Of a stretch of 64,000 nt of DNA, positions 45,900 to 56,750 are shown in pieces; within the stretch, counting starts at the first letter, position 1; every line of letters starts with the position of its first letter. The notes below the pieces were generated by a model, which was not told where the DNA came from, did not search any database, and worked only from the letters and a program-made list of their open reading frames with translations. The stretch spans positions 235,919,111 through 235,983,110 of the forward strand of contig NC_133656.1 in assembly GCF_009905375.1 (NCBI RefSeq). Reading direction: 5' to 3'. Position numbers and translations under genes: made by a program. The DNA comes from Apium graveolens (lineage: Eukaryota > Streptophyta > Magnoliopsida > Apiales > Apiaceae).

Positions 45900-46593
45900 A
45901 AAACCTGCAATTTTTTTTAAAATCAGACCTTAAAATCGACCGACAATAGGCATAACCGACCACTTTTGACCATTACAAAACCCAGAAAACCGACCGTCAT
46001 GTGACATAACCAACCACCTTCTTCATAAAACCGACCATCTCCTTTAGAGGGTGGTCGGTTTTAGGACGGTCGGTTATGACATTTAAGTTAGCTTCTGAAA
46101 TAAAACCGATCGATGTGCACACTTTGACCACGGTCGGTTATGAGTTCCAGTCAACATTTTAAAAATAGACATAACCGACCGTCGTCTTTAGAGGGTGGTC
46201 GGTTTTAGGACGGTCGGTTATGAAGTTTAAGTTAGCTTCTGAAATAAAACCGACCGATGTGCACACTTTGACCACGGTCGGTTATGAGTTCCAGTCAACA
46301 TTTAGAAATAGACATAACCGACCACCTGCGGTCGGTTATGACTCAGTGACGTGGCGACACGTGTGCACACGTGTTACCACGTGTACACAGTGAACCCACA
46401 TTTTAGTAAAATGCCCAGGCACTTAACCGACCACTGTGTTGGTCGGTTATGAGGCTTAAACCCGACCAAAGGTCATAACCGACCAGGCTAAAACCGACCA
46501 CCCCTCGTGGTCGGTTATGAACCTTTTAACCGACCGTTTTGCCTCTTAACCGACTATTTTTGACGGTTAGTTTTGTCCTGTTTTCTTGTAGTG
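45900..46593. repeat. 3' subterminal repeat region of CACTA element
   Basis: At least 20 ACCGACC/GGTCGGTT motifs in both orientations. A 144-bp direct duplication is included, with AGAGGGTGGTCGG at 46,046 and again at 46,190, both copies carrying GTTAGCTTCTGAAATAAAAC and GTGCACACTTTGACCACGG. The 5' counterpart is 37,339-37,575. Confidence 0.92.
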
Positions 46594-46596
46594 TGT

Positions 46597-48485
46597 GTAC
46601 CTAAAATTAACAAAAGCCGTGCATTGTGTGTACAACCGTTAACTTTATTTATCACCGTTAGTGGGGACTATTTTTCAAATGCAAGATGTGTACCTAAAGA
46701 TTCGAAATGGTACAAATTGTGTACCTAATGTTTGGAGTAAAAAAATCGTAACTTTAAAATGCACTCTTTTAAAATTATTTATTAATTTGAAATGGTATTG
46801 AAAAAAAATCAATTTGAAGTTGAATCATAAAATAAAAATAAGTTTAACGAGTTTAGTTTTCTCTTTTATTTTCACTCTATCTTGAATAATGTTTAATTCA
46901 TCGATAGTTTAAAAAGTATCGTACAACTAAAATTATTCAGAAACGGAAGAAAAAACTGTTTCGAATTATATATTATGTTTCATCTATTTGTTTTAATTTC
47001 TAATAAATTTTATTACATTGATCGTCGGGTACCATGACTAATAAAATTTGGATAAAATTCATATTGTGCCTGTAATAAATAAGATATAAAGTTAAAACTC
47101 GATGAAGTAATAATCGATAAAGTAATAATCGATAAAGTAATAAAATCGCTAAAGTAATATTTTTCTCCGGTCCCAACATAATGGACACGGTGTTTTTTTA
47201 CTCCCGATAAAATAATAAACTCGCTAAAATATAAAATAATATTTTTTCTTGGTCTCGACCTTTTATTTTAAAGAGATTTAACTGTAATATAATTTATCCG
47301 ACAATTTATTACACGACAAAAAATACACGACACGAAAATACCTAAAAATTTTAGTGTTTGTATTTATGTACATATTAGCTACAATACACGAAGAAACTGA
47401 ACACGAAATTACACAATCAAAATTTAGTATCGTTTTGTTTTTTCCCTAATAGTACATGACTTACAACTTATGTAAATTTTAATTAAATATTAATATTTGT
47501 AATGTATATATGTAGTGGCGAGCAAAAAAACAAATTAAAATCAAAACCGAGCTAAAACCGTCAAAAACCGGTCAAAATCGACCCGACCCGACCCAATTAT
47601 TAATGTAAATAAAAATATAATTTATATAAATTTTAGAACTAGAAAATATTTTAAAATATTAAAAGAAGTAAGCTGCAACTGTTAAAAAATCAGGTTATGC
47701 TCACCGGACATGTCAGATATTTTTCTTAAAATTTCATTTACTTCGGGAACTTGTAGAAATTGCATTAGTGTACTAATTTTGTTGTACCCGGTAATTTGTA
47801 GGAAAAAATTATTTGTTAAAATTTTTTTTACTTAATTTGTACAATTTTAAATATTTTAATTTTTTCAATTAAAAAACCTAATCGAGGTCTTTAAAATTGA
47901 AACAGGTACTAATAATTTGGTTGCGATTGCGGTTTTCGATTTTTAAAACCGAAGATCTATGGTTCCAGCTCCAATTTTAGGAAAAAATCAAGCAGAACGA
48001 CCCGTACTCTCTCCTAAACCTATGTATATTTATTAAAAATATGTACATATTTATTTTTTAAATAATACTTTATATTTTTAAAACAATACTTGACATTATA
48101 ATGTTGTATATAAATTTCATATAAATATTATATAAATATTTAATATTTATTTAAAAATATGATATTATATTTTTGTTTATTTAATTTAGTTAATATAAAT
48201 TTAAATTTTGCACGAAAATACGACACAAAACATTTTGCACGGATTTCTCCGATTACATATTTTTCTATTATCAAGTTTCAGGTACACAATTTGCACCATT
48301 TCCAGTCACCAGGTACATATCTTGCATTCAAAAAAAAGTTTTCACTAACGGTGTTAAAAAAGTTAACGGTCATACACAAATTGCATGTTTTTGTAAACTT
48401 CAGGTACACATTTTGCTATTTTCAAATTACAGGTACATAATTTGCATAATTTGTAAAGTTCAGGTACACCTCTTGCATTTTACCC
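46597..48485. other. remaining body and 3' TIR of the MULE
   Basis: 46,597-46,760 continues the left inverted repeat of the MULE and 48,270-48,485 is its right inverted repeat (GTACCT/AGGTAC words). The middle is AT rich. It contains a short TAATAATCGATAAAG tandem near 47,106-47,150 and a GACCCGACCCGACCC patch near 47,580, but no coding frame. Confidence 0.7.
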
Positions 48486-48738
48486 TTTTTTTAATATATG
48501 AATTATTATCCGAGCACAATGCATCCAAATGATTAATTGTTATCTTTTGATTTACCTTTTTATCGTCCGGATGTTACTTATCTCAATTGATTTTGCATCA
48601 AATATATATACGAACTTCAACTTTTTATTCAATGCATACTTGATGTGTGAAGTGAATAGTACGATTCATACATGACTATCAAAAGGGGTAGAATAATATA
48701 CAGGAGGTCATTCGTTAATTATAGTTTTGTTCGTCTAG

Positions 48739-48793
48739 GTGAGGTGGCAATCTAGTGGAAGTCCAAAGCAACTCTATAAGTGGTCTCATTTCT
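48739..48793 (+). pseudogene. probable exon 3 of the unrecognised gene
   Basis: After the acceptor TTCGTCTAG the frame VRWQSSGSPKQLYKWSHF continues exon 2 in phase 0 as seen in copy B, ending before GTAATTT. The 3' part (from 48,769) is repeated at 53,483. The identity of the gene remains unknown. Confidence 0.4.
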
Positions 48794-48830
48794 GTAATTT
48801 AAAATCAAATTTTAAAAATTTTAAATGTAA
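48769..48830. repeat. 62-bp direct repeat, left copy
   Basis: CAACTCTATAAGTGGTCTC and the following AT-rich bases recur at 53,483-53,545 with only a few mismatches. The two copies bracket 4.65 kb that includes a Gypsy relic. Confidence 0.88.
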
Positions 48831-50814
48831 AAAAAAAATTCATACTTGAATGTAAATATAAACATATGCATTCTTGATCCTAAATTTGAAATCAAGAATG
48901 CATTTATGTATCTAGTCATATCATCCAACAATTACAAATAAGATGCATGTTAGCTAGTGTGTTTCAAATGAAATTTAGGAAAAAGTGACAAAGTTTAGAT
49001 AAATTTGGAATTATTTGATTTTAAAATGCATCTACCTTTGGAATTGAAGTTTTATTTTCGCACCAAAAGATAATTTTTGGTGTCTAATTATAGCAACAGT
49101 CATTTTGCATCTTGCATTAGACTTGCTCATCCATCGTGATGTTAAAATAGATGTAACGATTATTATAATTTGAAATCAAAAAGTTATTTTTAAGCTAAAA
49201 TATAACTTATAGTCCAATAGTAAATGCATCAAATATATTCAAATAAAACTCTATTTCAAATTAAATAATCATAAATACACAACTATACTTATTACTATTA
49301 CTTTATTAATTAATGAATTTTATCACTTGAATACTTATGTGACAATTATAGTACCATCTATGCTTGATTCTATATTTAGAACCAAGTATAGTATTTTACT
49401 ATTTTAGTATCAAGTATAGCACCCTATTAGAGTTAGATTTTTTTTATGTGAGTGCTATATTAGAAAATAACATTCATTTTAACACCATCATTGGACTTAC
49501 GCTTATATATAAAGGTAATATTATGAAAGGTTTCTGATACACTTAAAATCCTTTCTTCATAATTTTGAGGTGAATCCAGATCTCAAAAACAAGTTGGGGA
49601 CTGCAGACTTATAGTTAATTATTGTTCAAGTACGACAAGCACTATTGATGCATTGCTTTTTAATATATGCAGGGTTTTAGTATTAGGTTTACCCATAATA
49701 TATATAGTAGTTTCTGGATTATATTCTATCTTAGCTTTATGGTCTAATTAATTTATCATACTATCTTTAGCGATGTCGGGTGAGTTTAATGTGTGTCCTG
49801 ATTGAACGCTGCAATTTATTACAATACGAAAATGAAATGGAGGAAAATTTATTGTTTAGGTTTATATTCTAAATACATGCAGGAAATACACGAAATAGAA
49901 ATAAAAATAAAAATCTAGTGTTTGGGTTTATATGTTGAATACTTGCACTAATACACTACACTGCCTTATTTAGTATAATATTATTTAGCATTTCGATGTG
50001 ATTTTTGAGACCACAGAGAAAGTACACGAACATACTTAATAAACGATGTCATATATTAGTATTCCTCGGGTCCAATTACATGTCTAAAAAGTCAAATTGA
50101 TCATTTTTTACTTAATATTAAAAAATAGAAATTTATTAATTTAATCCGTCCCTAATTACATATTTATTTTAGAGTTAAATTTACTATTTTTGATTAAAAA
50201 TTAAAAATTATCTTTTTATTATTTCAAAACTAAAAATTACATTTTAAAAAAGAGCAGGTATACTTTTCAAGGATATAAATCTTTTTAATTTTTCGACCAT
50301 ATAATATATAAATTTTAGTCAAAATAAAATCAATGTGGCTGGTCAAAATACACGTGTATTTATAGACATGATATATATATATATACATATATATATTTGT
50401 ATTACAATATAATTTATAATATACAATTTGATGTTAGCTGAATCAAATAATATGCCTAAATTAATTAGTTATTAGTATTTAATAAAAATGACAATAAATA
50501 AAGTTAACTCTCTTTTTGTTCAGTGTACTACTGTATTGTGAGTTTTCGTGCACAGCAGAAGTTCCTATGTTTTTGTGCCCTTTCATTGTGTGGAGTTTGT
50601 GTTTGAACTTTGAATTCCACCTTCAAGAATCCATGCACTTGTTTTGGGTTTACTTTCATGTACTGATGTAGGAGTACACAACATCACAGACGGAGACTGG
50701 GGATTCTCAGAGAGCCCGACCCCCTAGATTTTCAATATGAGCTTGCTAGTATTTATTTTATAACAATGTATATCACGACCCTATATATGAGCCATATTTT
50801 ATAAGAAACTTCTC
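48831..50814. other. AT-rich stretch between repeat copy and Gypsy relic
   Basis: No supported gene. Degenerate MITE-like ends (GCATTAGACTTGCTC at 49,119; CCGTCCCTAATTACAT near 50,145) suggest decayed elements. Confidence 0.4.
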
Positions 50815-51530
50815 TTTATATTATCAGCTGGTCGAACCTCCGACCTTGTGGCTTCTTTGATGACCTTAATGAAAAGGACCGCATTTTTTGGAGGCTTGTG
50901 GTATAAACCTACGAAGGGCCGTGATACAATCCGTTAGTCGTTGAACATCTTTAACGCTCGAGGGATACTTCATTTCAGTTATAGCTCTTATTTGGGAAGG
51001 TTCATCCTCGATGCCCCGCTGTGAGACGAGGAACCCCGGAAATTTTCCCGATGCTAGACCAAAGGAGCATTTTGCTAGATTTAATCGCATGTTATTTTGA
51101 GGAACGTTTCTCACAGATCGAGGGTATGATTGTCGGAGAATTTAGATTTTGTTATCATGTCATCTACGCACACCTTAATGTTTCGACCCAGTTGATTCTT
51201 AAAGATGTAATCCATCATCCGCTGAAATGTTGCACCGGCATTTATGAGGCCAAAAGGCAATTTCGATAGGCGAAAACACCTCGATGCGTGATGAAAGCTG
51301 TTTGTTCCCAACATTGATCGTTCATTTTGATTTGATTATAACCTGAGAATGCATCCATAAATGAAAGCAACTCATGGCCTAATGTCGTGTCGATGAGTTG
51401 GCCTATGTTTGATAATGGATAATAGTCCTTCGGGCATGCTCTGTTAATGTCAGAGTAATCGATACACATTCTCCACTTGCCGTTACTTTTCTTTACCAGC
51501 ACGACATTCGCAATCCAGGTGGGGAATTTT
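50815..51530 (-). pseudogene. Gypsy reverse transcriptase, partial
   Basis: In order: VKKSNGKWRMCIDYSDINRA, YPLSNIGQLIDTT, LLSFMDAFSGYNQIKM, TAFITHRGVF, then LPFGLINAGATFQRMM, the catalytic VDDM in CVDDMITKSK (usually YVDDM), LNLAKCSFGLASGKFPGFL and VQRLTDCITALRRFIP. Frameshifts separate HRGVF from LPFGL and follow DDMITKSK. The domain would copy element RNA to DNA; it is inactive here. Confidence 0.87.
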
Positions 51531-52013
51531 ACTGGCTCAATGAAACGTGCCCCTAAAAGTCGATCAAGTTCTTCGTCGATAGCTTGACGTTTTTCTTCAG
51601 AGAAAATATGCTTCTTTTGTCAGACCAGGTTTTTCAGACGATCAACATGCAACGAGTGTCGTGCAACGTTGATTGGTATTCCCGGCATGTCAGAGGGTGA
51701 CCCCGCAAATATGTCAGAGAATTCGCGAATTATCTATGTTAACTCACTCTGTATGTGGGGGCTTAAATCTTTCCCAATCTTGATAGTTCTTTCGGGAGAG
51801 CCTTCAACAACTTTAATTTCAATTGTCTCACCAACGGGAGAGAATGCGGGGTTCCTTGGGACATCGAGGATGCCACCGGGATCCATCTCAGCAACTTGAT
51901 TCATCGACTGAGTTTCATGTTCCTATTTCTTATAAACAACCGTAGTGAAATAATATTTTCGTGACACTGCTTGGTCTCCACACATCTCTCCAACTCCAAA
52001 CTCCGTTGGGAAT

Positions 52014-52504
52014 TCATTTCAAATGAGGAATCGACGTAATGGCTTGCAGTGCCGAGATTGTCGTTCTTCCGAGTATAGCATTATGGCTTGACGTCGCGCT
52101 TATAACGTGTAACTTAATGAATTTCCACACTTGGCAAGGCATTGTGCCGAAAAGGACTGGTAATTCTATTGTACCAACCACTTTGACTTCATTTCCTGTA
52201 AAGCCATACAAGGGAGAATGAGTGTTGTCAAGTATTCTATCTCCTGTGTTCATCCGTGCCAAAGCATATGATGGTATAAGACATCAACAGAACTGCCATT
52301 ACCAACAAGGATTTTTTTTACTGTGTTTGTGCCGATTTTGGCAGTGATGACTAATGCATCTTGGTGTCCTCGAATAATATTCGGAGTATAATCTTCATCG
52401 GAGAAAGATATGACAAGAGACGAGGATGTCTTGTGTCTTTTAGGACATTCAGGATTGATATTGAACACCTCTCGGGCATACAACTTTCTGGAATTGTTCG
52501 ACAT
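52014..52504 (-). pseudogene. Gypsy aspartic protease
   Basis: The frame has SFSDEDYTPNIIRGHQDALV, ITAKIGTNTVKKILV and then GNGSSVDVLYHHM, followed by LYGFTGNEVKVVGTIELPV and HNAILGRTT. The active-site aspartate expected in D(N)GSS is glycine here (GNGSS), so the enzyme would be dead. A stop separates the two pieces near 52,260. Confidence 0.85.
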
Positions 52505-52539
52505 ACCTTCGGCGGCATAGCCTCCAAATATTACATCTA

Positions 52540-53482
52540 CTACTCTGTCTTCCGGTCATTGATGAATTTGACCTTGCCCTTCGATGTAATGGACAAAATG
52601 GAATTTTCTTATCTTGGATTCGATTAGATTGCTTAATTGATAGCACTGTGTGGTATGTCCGGTGTCCTCGTGGTAATCGCAATAACGAGAACTTGGAGGA
52701 CGACCATGTTTCATCGGCCTCGGGGGTCGAAAATCAGGCTTTATTTTTAATATGGCCAAAATTATGGTCTTATCCACGGTGAGTTAGTGAACCCCTTTTT
52801 TATTCTGTCATGATTCTGCCATTTTTGATCTGAGAATGAACGTCGCTGACGGTCACGATACCTCGGGGAGTACTTTTCTTCTCTTCGAGCGTCTCTCCTT
52901 TCTGGAGAACGTCGAGGGGATCTGGAGTCATATCCTTGTGTTCTCGAGGTACGGGGACTGTAAGCCCTTGACCTGTCACATCTTTAATTAGAACGTCTCG
53001 GAGATCGTATGCTGCCCACGGCCTCTTGTAGTGTCATACGATGCTCGACAATCTGAAAAGCTATGTGGAGATGCTGAGGATGTTTCTCGATGAGTTCTTC
53101 CAGTAGTATGGCATGTCGACTTCCATCAATGCCTGCTACTAAGTAATTTATTGCCAGTGACTCTTCCAAGTCTGTTATTTCAAAGATAGCTTGACGAAAT
53201 GGACCCAAATAACTTCTTACGGATTCACTAGGTCGTTGTCGCATTGTGACCAAGGATGCTGTAATTTCCCCCCTTTGTAGTTGCTTGAAAATCTGTTTGA
53301 AATTTGGTTTTCAAAGTAGTCTAAGAGTCAATGGACCTGGACGGGAGATTATTGTACCAACGTAGAGCTGTGTCTTGTAAGCATGTAGAGAAGAATTAAC
53401 AACGGGCGACCTCTGAGTGTCGATAAAAAGCCATTCGAGCCGTCGAAGGTATTGAGAAATCCCAATGGGTCAGAAGATCCAT
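52540..53482 (-). pseudogene. Gypsy gag
   Basis: From the 5' end: ARMAFYRHSEVARC, FFSTCLQDTALRWYNNLPS, TKFQTDFQATTKGG, RQRPSESVRSYLGPFRQAIF, NYLVAGIDGSRHA, and a zinc-finger-like SRYCDYHEDTGHTTQCYQLS. This is the usual Tat-type gag layout. Frameshifts lie near 53,260 and 52,950. The start of gag is cut at the 62-bp repeat junction. Confidence 0.82.
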
Positions 53483-53545
53483 CAACTCTATAAGTGGTCT
53501 CATTTCTGAAATTTAAAATCAAATATTAAAAATGTTAACTCTAAA
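53483..53545. repeat. 62-bp direct repeat, right copy
   Basis: Partner of 48,769-48,830. It sits between the gag end of the Gypsy relic and the RIO1 exons. Confidence 0.88.
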
Positions 53546-53555
53546 ATTTTCATAG

Positions 53556-54315
53556 GTGATCCATCCATCACTGACGAGTCTGTGGACAATTATTTAGAAA
53601 AAGTATGACACATTTATGTAGTGTGCTCCTTCCAAGTCCTTCCGTTATGCATTTTTTCATATTTTTTTGAAAGTTATTTTGTCTTGTTTTTAGGCACAAC
53701 AAAAAGTATTAGAAAGAGGAAATAAAATTTCTGCAAAGGATGAAATTGCAGACTCTGTGTTTGTGCAGGTGATATAAGCAGCCACATTATCTCTTTATAG
53801 TGCTTTATTCCATGATAGATGTATTTGTTAATTATATGTTTCTGCCACTCCCGTAAGCTACCGACTCAAGAAAGTGCTCGGTTATTGTCATAAGGTTAAT
53901 TGCTCGGAATGCATTAAGTTGAATCTAACATGTTAGTTTTCTTTATTTTCCTAAAACATGTTTGAAGAATTATTCTCATTATTTAATTTTTGAGCTTGAA
54001 TCTCCATAATTGCTCCAATTCTGCATGATCTTCCTATGTCTGACTTGATATTATATGTTATAACATTTTCTGTAGTCATATATTCCTAAAACGCTAGATG
54101 ATGTGGTGCATGCTGAAGAGGATGTCAACAGAATAACTAATGGCCAGGACACCGGAGATATGTTATACCATACAATCACAGGGCTCAAAGAGGAACTTGC
54201 CACTGCTCAAACTTCTCTTCCTAGAGAGGACCATCAACAGCAGCATGGTGACATCATCTTGGAGACGCCTATTGATCGAGATGGTCATAAGAACTCCCAG
54301 GAAATTGATTCATAG
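53556..54315 (+). pseudogene. RIO1: RIO1 atypical kinase gene, last three exons only
   Basis: Exons 53,556-53,602, 53,694-53,768 and 54,076-54,315 join in phase with GT-AG borders. They encode DPSITDESVDNYLEK, then AQQKVLERGNKISAKDEIAD, SVFVQSYIPKTLDDVVHAEE and DTGDMLYHTITGLKEELA, and end EIDS before TAG (about 120 residues). The DPSIT, SYIPKTL and YHTITGLK blocks match the C-terminal region of RIO1, a kinase/ATPase of late 40S ribosome maturation. The kinase domain is absent; upstream lies a Gypsy relic. Exon frames are intact, so the 3' end may have been moved here or its 5' part lost. Confidence 0.82.
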
Positions 54316-54654
54316 GATGAACCGATGAAAGTGAAGATAATGTAGTCCGTAGGGGCATGAAATTGATATAATGTGCGCATTGCCATTTGTTCACTTATGT
54401 ATATTGTAAATTAATTTAGTTTGTCATTATTTGATAAAACAGGAGTATTCTATTTAGATTGAAAGTTGTTTAACTTAACTATTTAATGTTGGAATCCATG
54501 AACTTGTTTGACTTTTAGATATTACTACTAGCTAAACATGAAATTATTTGCATCATATTTCAATGAATAAATACTGATGTCAAAAAAGCAATTGTATATC
54601 ATTTTTAATGAATAAACATTGATGTCAAAAAAAACAATTGATGTCTAATGGGTT
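54316..54654. other. 3' flank of RIO1 fragment
   Basis: AT-rich, with a short doublet of AATGAATAAA..TTGATGTCAAAAAA near 54,560-54,640. No gene is seen. Confidence 0.4.
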
Positions 54655-54772
54655 CAAAGACATCGGTGTATAGCAGATGTCTAGAATAGACATCACCGAC
54701 ATCAACATCGGTTGCAAAAAAAATATAGACATCGGCCGAAAACCGATATTTATGGACATTTTTCTTGTAATG
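54655..54772. mobile_element. degenerate CACTA-type terminus
   Basis: GACATCGG/CCGATGTC-like words repeat several times, and the block ends GGACATTTTTCTTGTAATG, one base away from the canonical TTTTCTTGTAGTG CACTA end. The opposite end was not found. Confidence 0.45.
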
Positions 54773-56121
54773 TTGTACACCAGAACACTAGTTAAATAAA
54801 ATAGTTATATATTTATTATCTATCATGTACTCTTATTTAAATTCTATAAATATAAAATTTTAATATATTTAATCAAATAAAAAAATAAATGGAATAAAAT
54901 GGTAAATTGATTTGCTGATAAATATATACACAATTATTTACTGAATATCATGTTATTAGTATGTGTCATTTACGAGCATATATAAGTAATATTCCCTCCG
55001 TCCTTTTCAAGTTCATCTCATCTAAAAAAACGAAACTTAAAATTGTGTTTATATTTAGCTTATTTACAAATCGAATCAAACTCGAAATGAATCTTTCGAA
55101 TATTGAATTATTCGGTGACGTATCGACTCATTTACAGCCTTAAAGATGGCACATAACTTAATTTAAATCCCCTAACTTAATTAAGATCCCCTGTTTGTTG
55201 AATTACACCATTGTATTCTCATCTTCATCAGGGATTGGCACTTGCCCCTACCCGATCTTTTCCCCGCCCCAAACGGATAGGGGATTCTGATAATTTTTCG
55301 GGTTCCCGACGGGGTATGGGAAATTACAAAAAAAAAATTAGAGTATCAAGTCGGGGTCGGGGATTAGGTTATCCCCGCCTCGTTATCCTAACCCCGATCC
55401 CCAGTCTTATCCGTACCCTAAACCCTAAAGTTATTATACCTAACTACATATCAACGTAGTATATATTTTTTTCAAAAAAAATGTAGTAAATATTTATGAT
55501 ACAATTTAAAAAGTTTATTATTTTTTCTACTCATTAAAATATTCTCAAAAAATTATATTTGATATGAAATATTTTCCTCGTACTTTCCTCGCACTTGCCT
55601 AATTTTTTGTAATTTTCAAAATTAATGGATATATATCCAGCTTTTTGTTATACAAAAAATAAAAGAAATTTAAAAATTCTAATAGCACATAATTTTTTTT
55701 TAAGAACTAAAATATTATATATGAATAACTTTCATTTTCTCTCATATTCATATTTTTCAAAATATTCACTAATATTTAAATAATTTTTTAAAAACATATT
55801 CTGAAAATCCTAATACAATTGAATTTCATTGCAATGTAACTTTGAAATGGCAAGAAATTTTCCCCACTTTTTTGACTAAGAGTTTAAAAAGTGCAGGAAA
55901 TTTCCCGTTATTTCAAAATATAAAATTGGATCAAAATGAATGGAGCAGTGCCAAATAAATTATTTTGCGGGTAATTTCATCCATTTTTGTGGGGTTATAA
56001 TTGAAAGGAAAAAAATCGATTCTAATTTAGGGGGCTAAAATTTGGCCGTTTAAATTTCGATCATTTTAAATTTTAACCATTTTGGTTAATTTGACCGTAA
56101 ATATGATCGTTTAAAATGATA
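54773..56121. other. intergenic stretch with transposon debris
   Basis: ATTCCCTCCGTCCTTTTCAA at 54,991 is a Stowaway-like left end without a clear right end. At 55,230-55,420, alternating GGGGAT/ATCCCC blocks (CCCTACCCGATC ... GTCGGGGTCGGGGA) look like one end of a GC-rich non-autonomous DNA transposon. The last 150 bp belong to the AAATTCGACC family. No gene is seen. Confidence 0.45.
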
Positions 56122-56750
56122 GTTTAAATTCAAACAAATTCGATCGAATTTAGTCATTCGACCAAAACTTGGTCGAATTTAATGACAATCGAATTTGTTT
56201 GATTGTATTAACTATATTTTCTTGTAATATTTATTGTAGTGAATGTTCAAGTGTTTGTTTGATCCCGGTGGTGTAGAGTCAACAGTGTCTGCAACATTTT
56301 TAGACATATGTTGAATAGAAAGCTTGTATTGGTTTGTAATGTTAGTTTTCATTCCTTTGATGAAAAGAACCATTTATCAAACATTTATGCAAAATAAACC
56401 ATTACTTTCCTTTGAATTCAAGTGAATGCTTAATTTAAATATAAATACACAAAATTTTGAGCATGGTAAAATTTACCCATTTCATACAATACTTACCTTA
56501 TCGTCTTTCTAGCACCGGCGGCAGTACTTATTCTTTAAGAAGAAAACTCTCATGTAACATTTATGTATTATATAGAAATTAATTTACACAATGATAATTT
56601 TGCTTCATTTCTAATATAGCTACTTTTAGTTCAAAGATTATTCCTAAATAAAGACAGTTATGTTCAATTAAGAGGTACAATCGATGATATTAAGTTTGAC
56701 CATACTAACTGCTTAAATAAAAAATTTTGCTAGTTACACTATAGAATATA

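Larger units (their letters stand above)
37339..46593 (+). mobile_element. CACTA (En/Spm) element with TNPD- and TNPA-like genes
   Basis: It begins CACTACAAGAAAAAAGGG and ends CCTGTTTTCTTGTAGTG, the canonical plant CACTA termini. The 3-bp duplication tgt flanks it (37,336-37,338 and 46,594-46,596). Both subterminal regions are packed with ACCGACC/GGTCGGTT words in both orientations, the expected binding sites for the TNPA-type protein. At 9.26 kb and with both genes present it has the layout of an autonomous element, though the TNPD gene is broken. Confidence 0.95.
37262..48485. mobile_element. non-autonomous Mutator-like element (MULE) with nested CACTA
   Basis: The ends are GAGTAAAATGCAAAATGTGT and, inverted, GGGTAAAATGCAAGAGGTGT. 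The inverted repeats extend for about 215 bp each when the nested CACTA is ignored. A perfect 9-bp duplication tttttttaa flanks it (37,253-37,261 and 48,486-48,494), as Mutator-type transposases make. Without the CACTA it would be about 1.97 kb and has no transposase. It lies in the intron between exons 2 and 3 of the unrecognised gene. Confidence 0.88.
50815..53482 (-). mobile_element. second Ty3/Gypsy Tat-like relic (gag to RT)
   Basis: Minus-strand order is gag (53,482-52,540), protease (52,504-52,014) and RT (about 51,530-50,815). RNase H, integrase and both LTRs are missing. Motifs differ from the element at 7.6-12.9 kb (RMCIDYSDINRACPKDYYPL, KCSFGLASGKFPGFL), so it is a different family. 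Reading is broken at several places. Confidence 0.85.
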
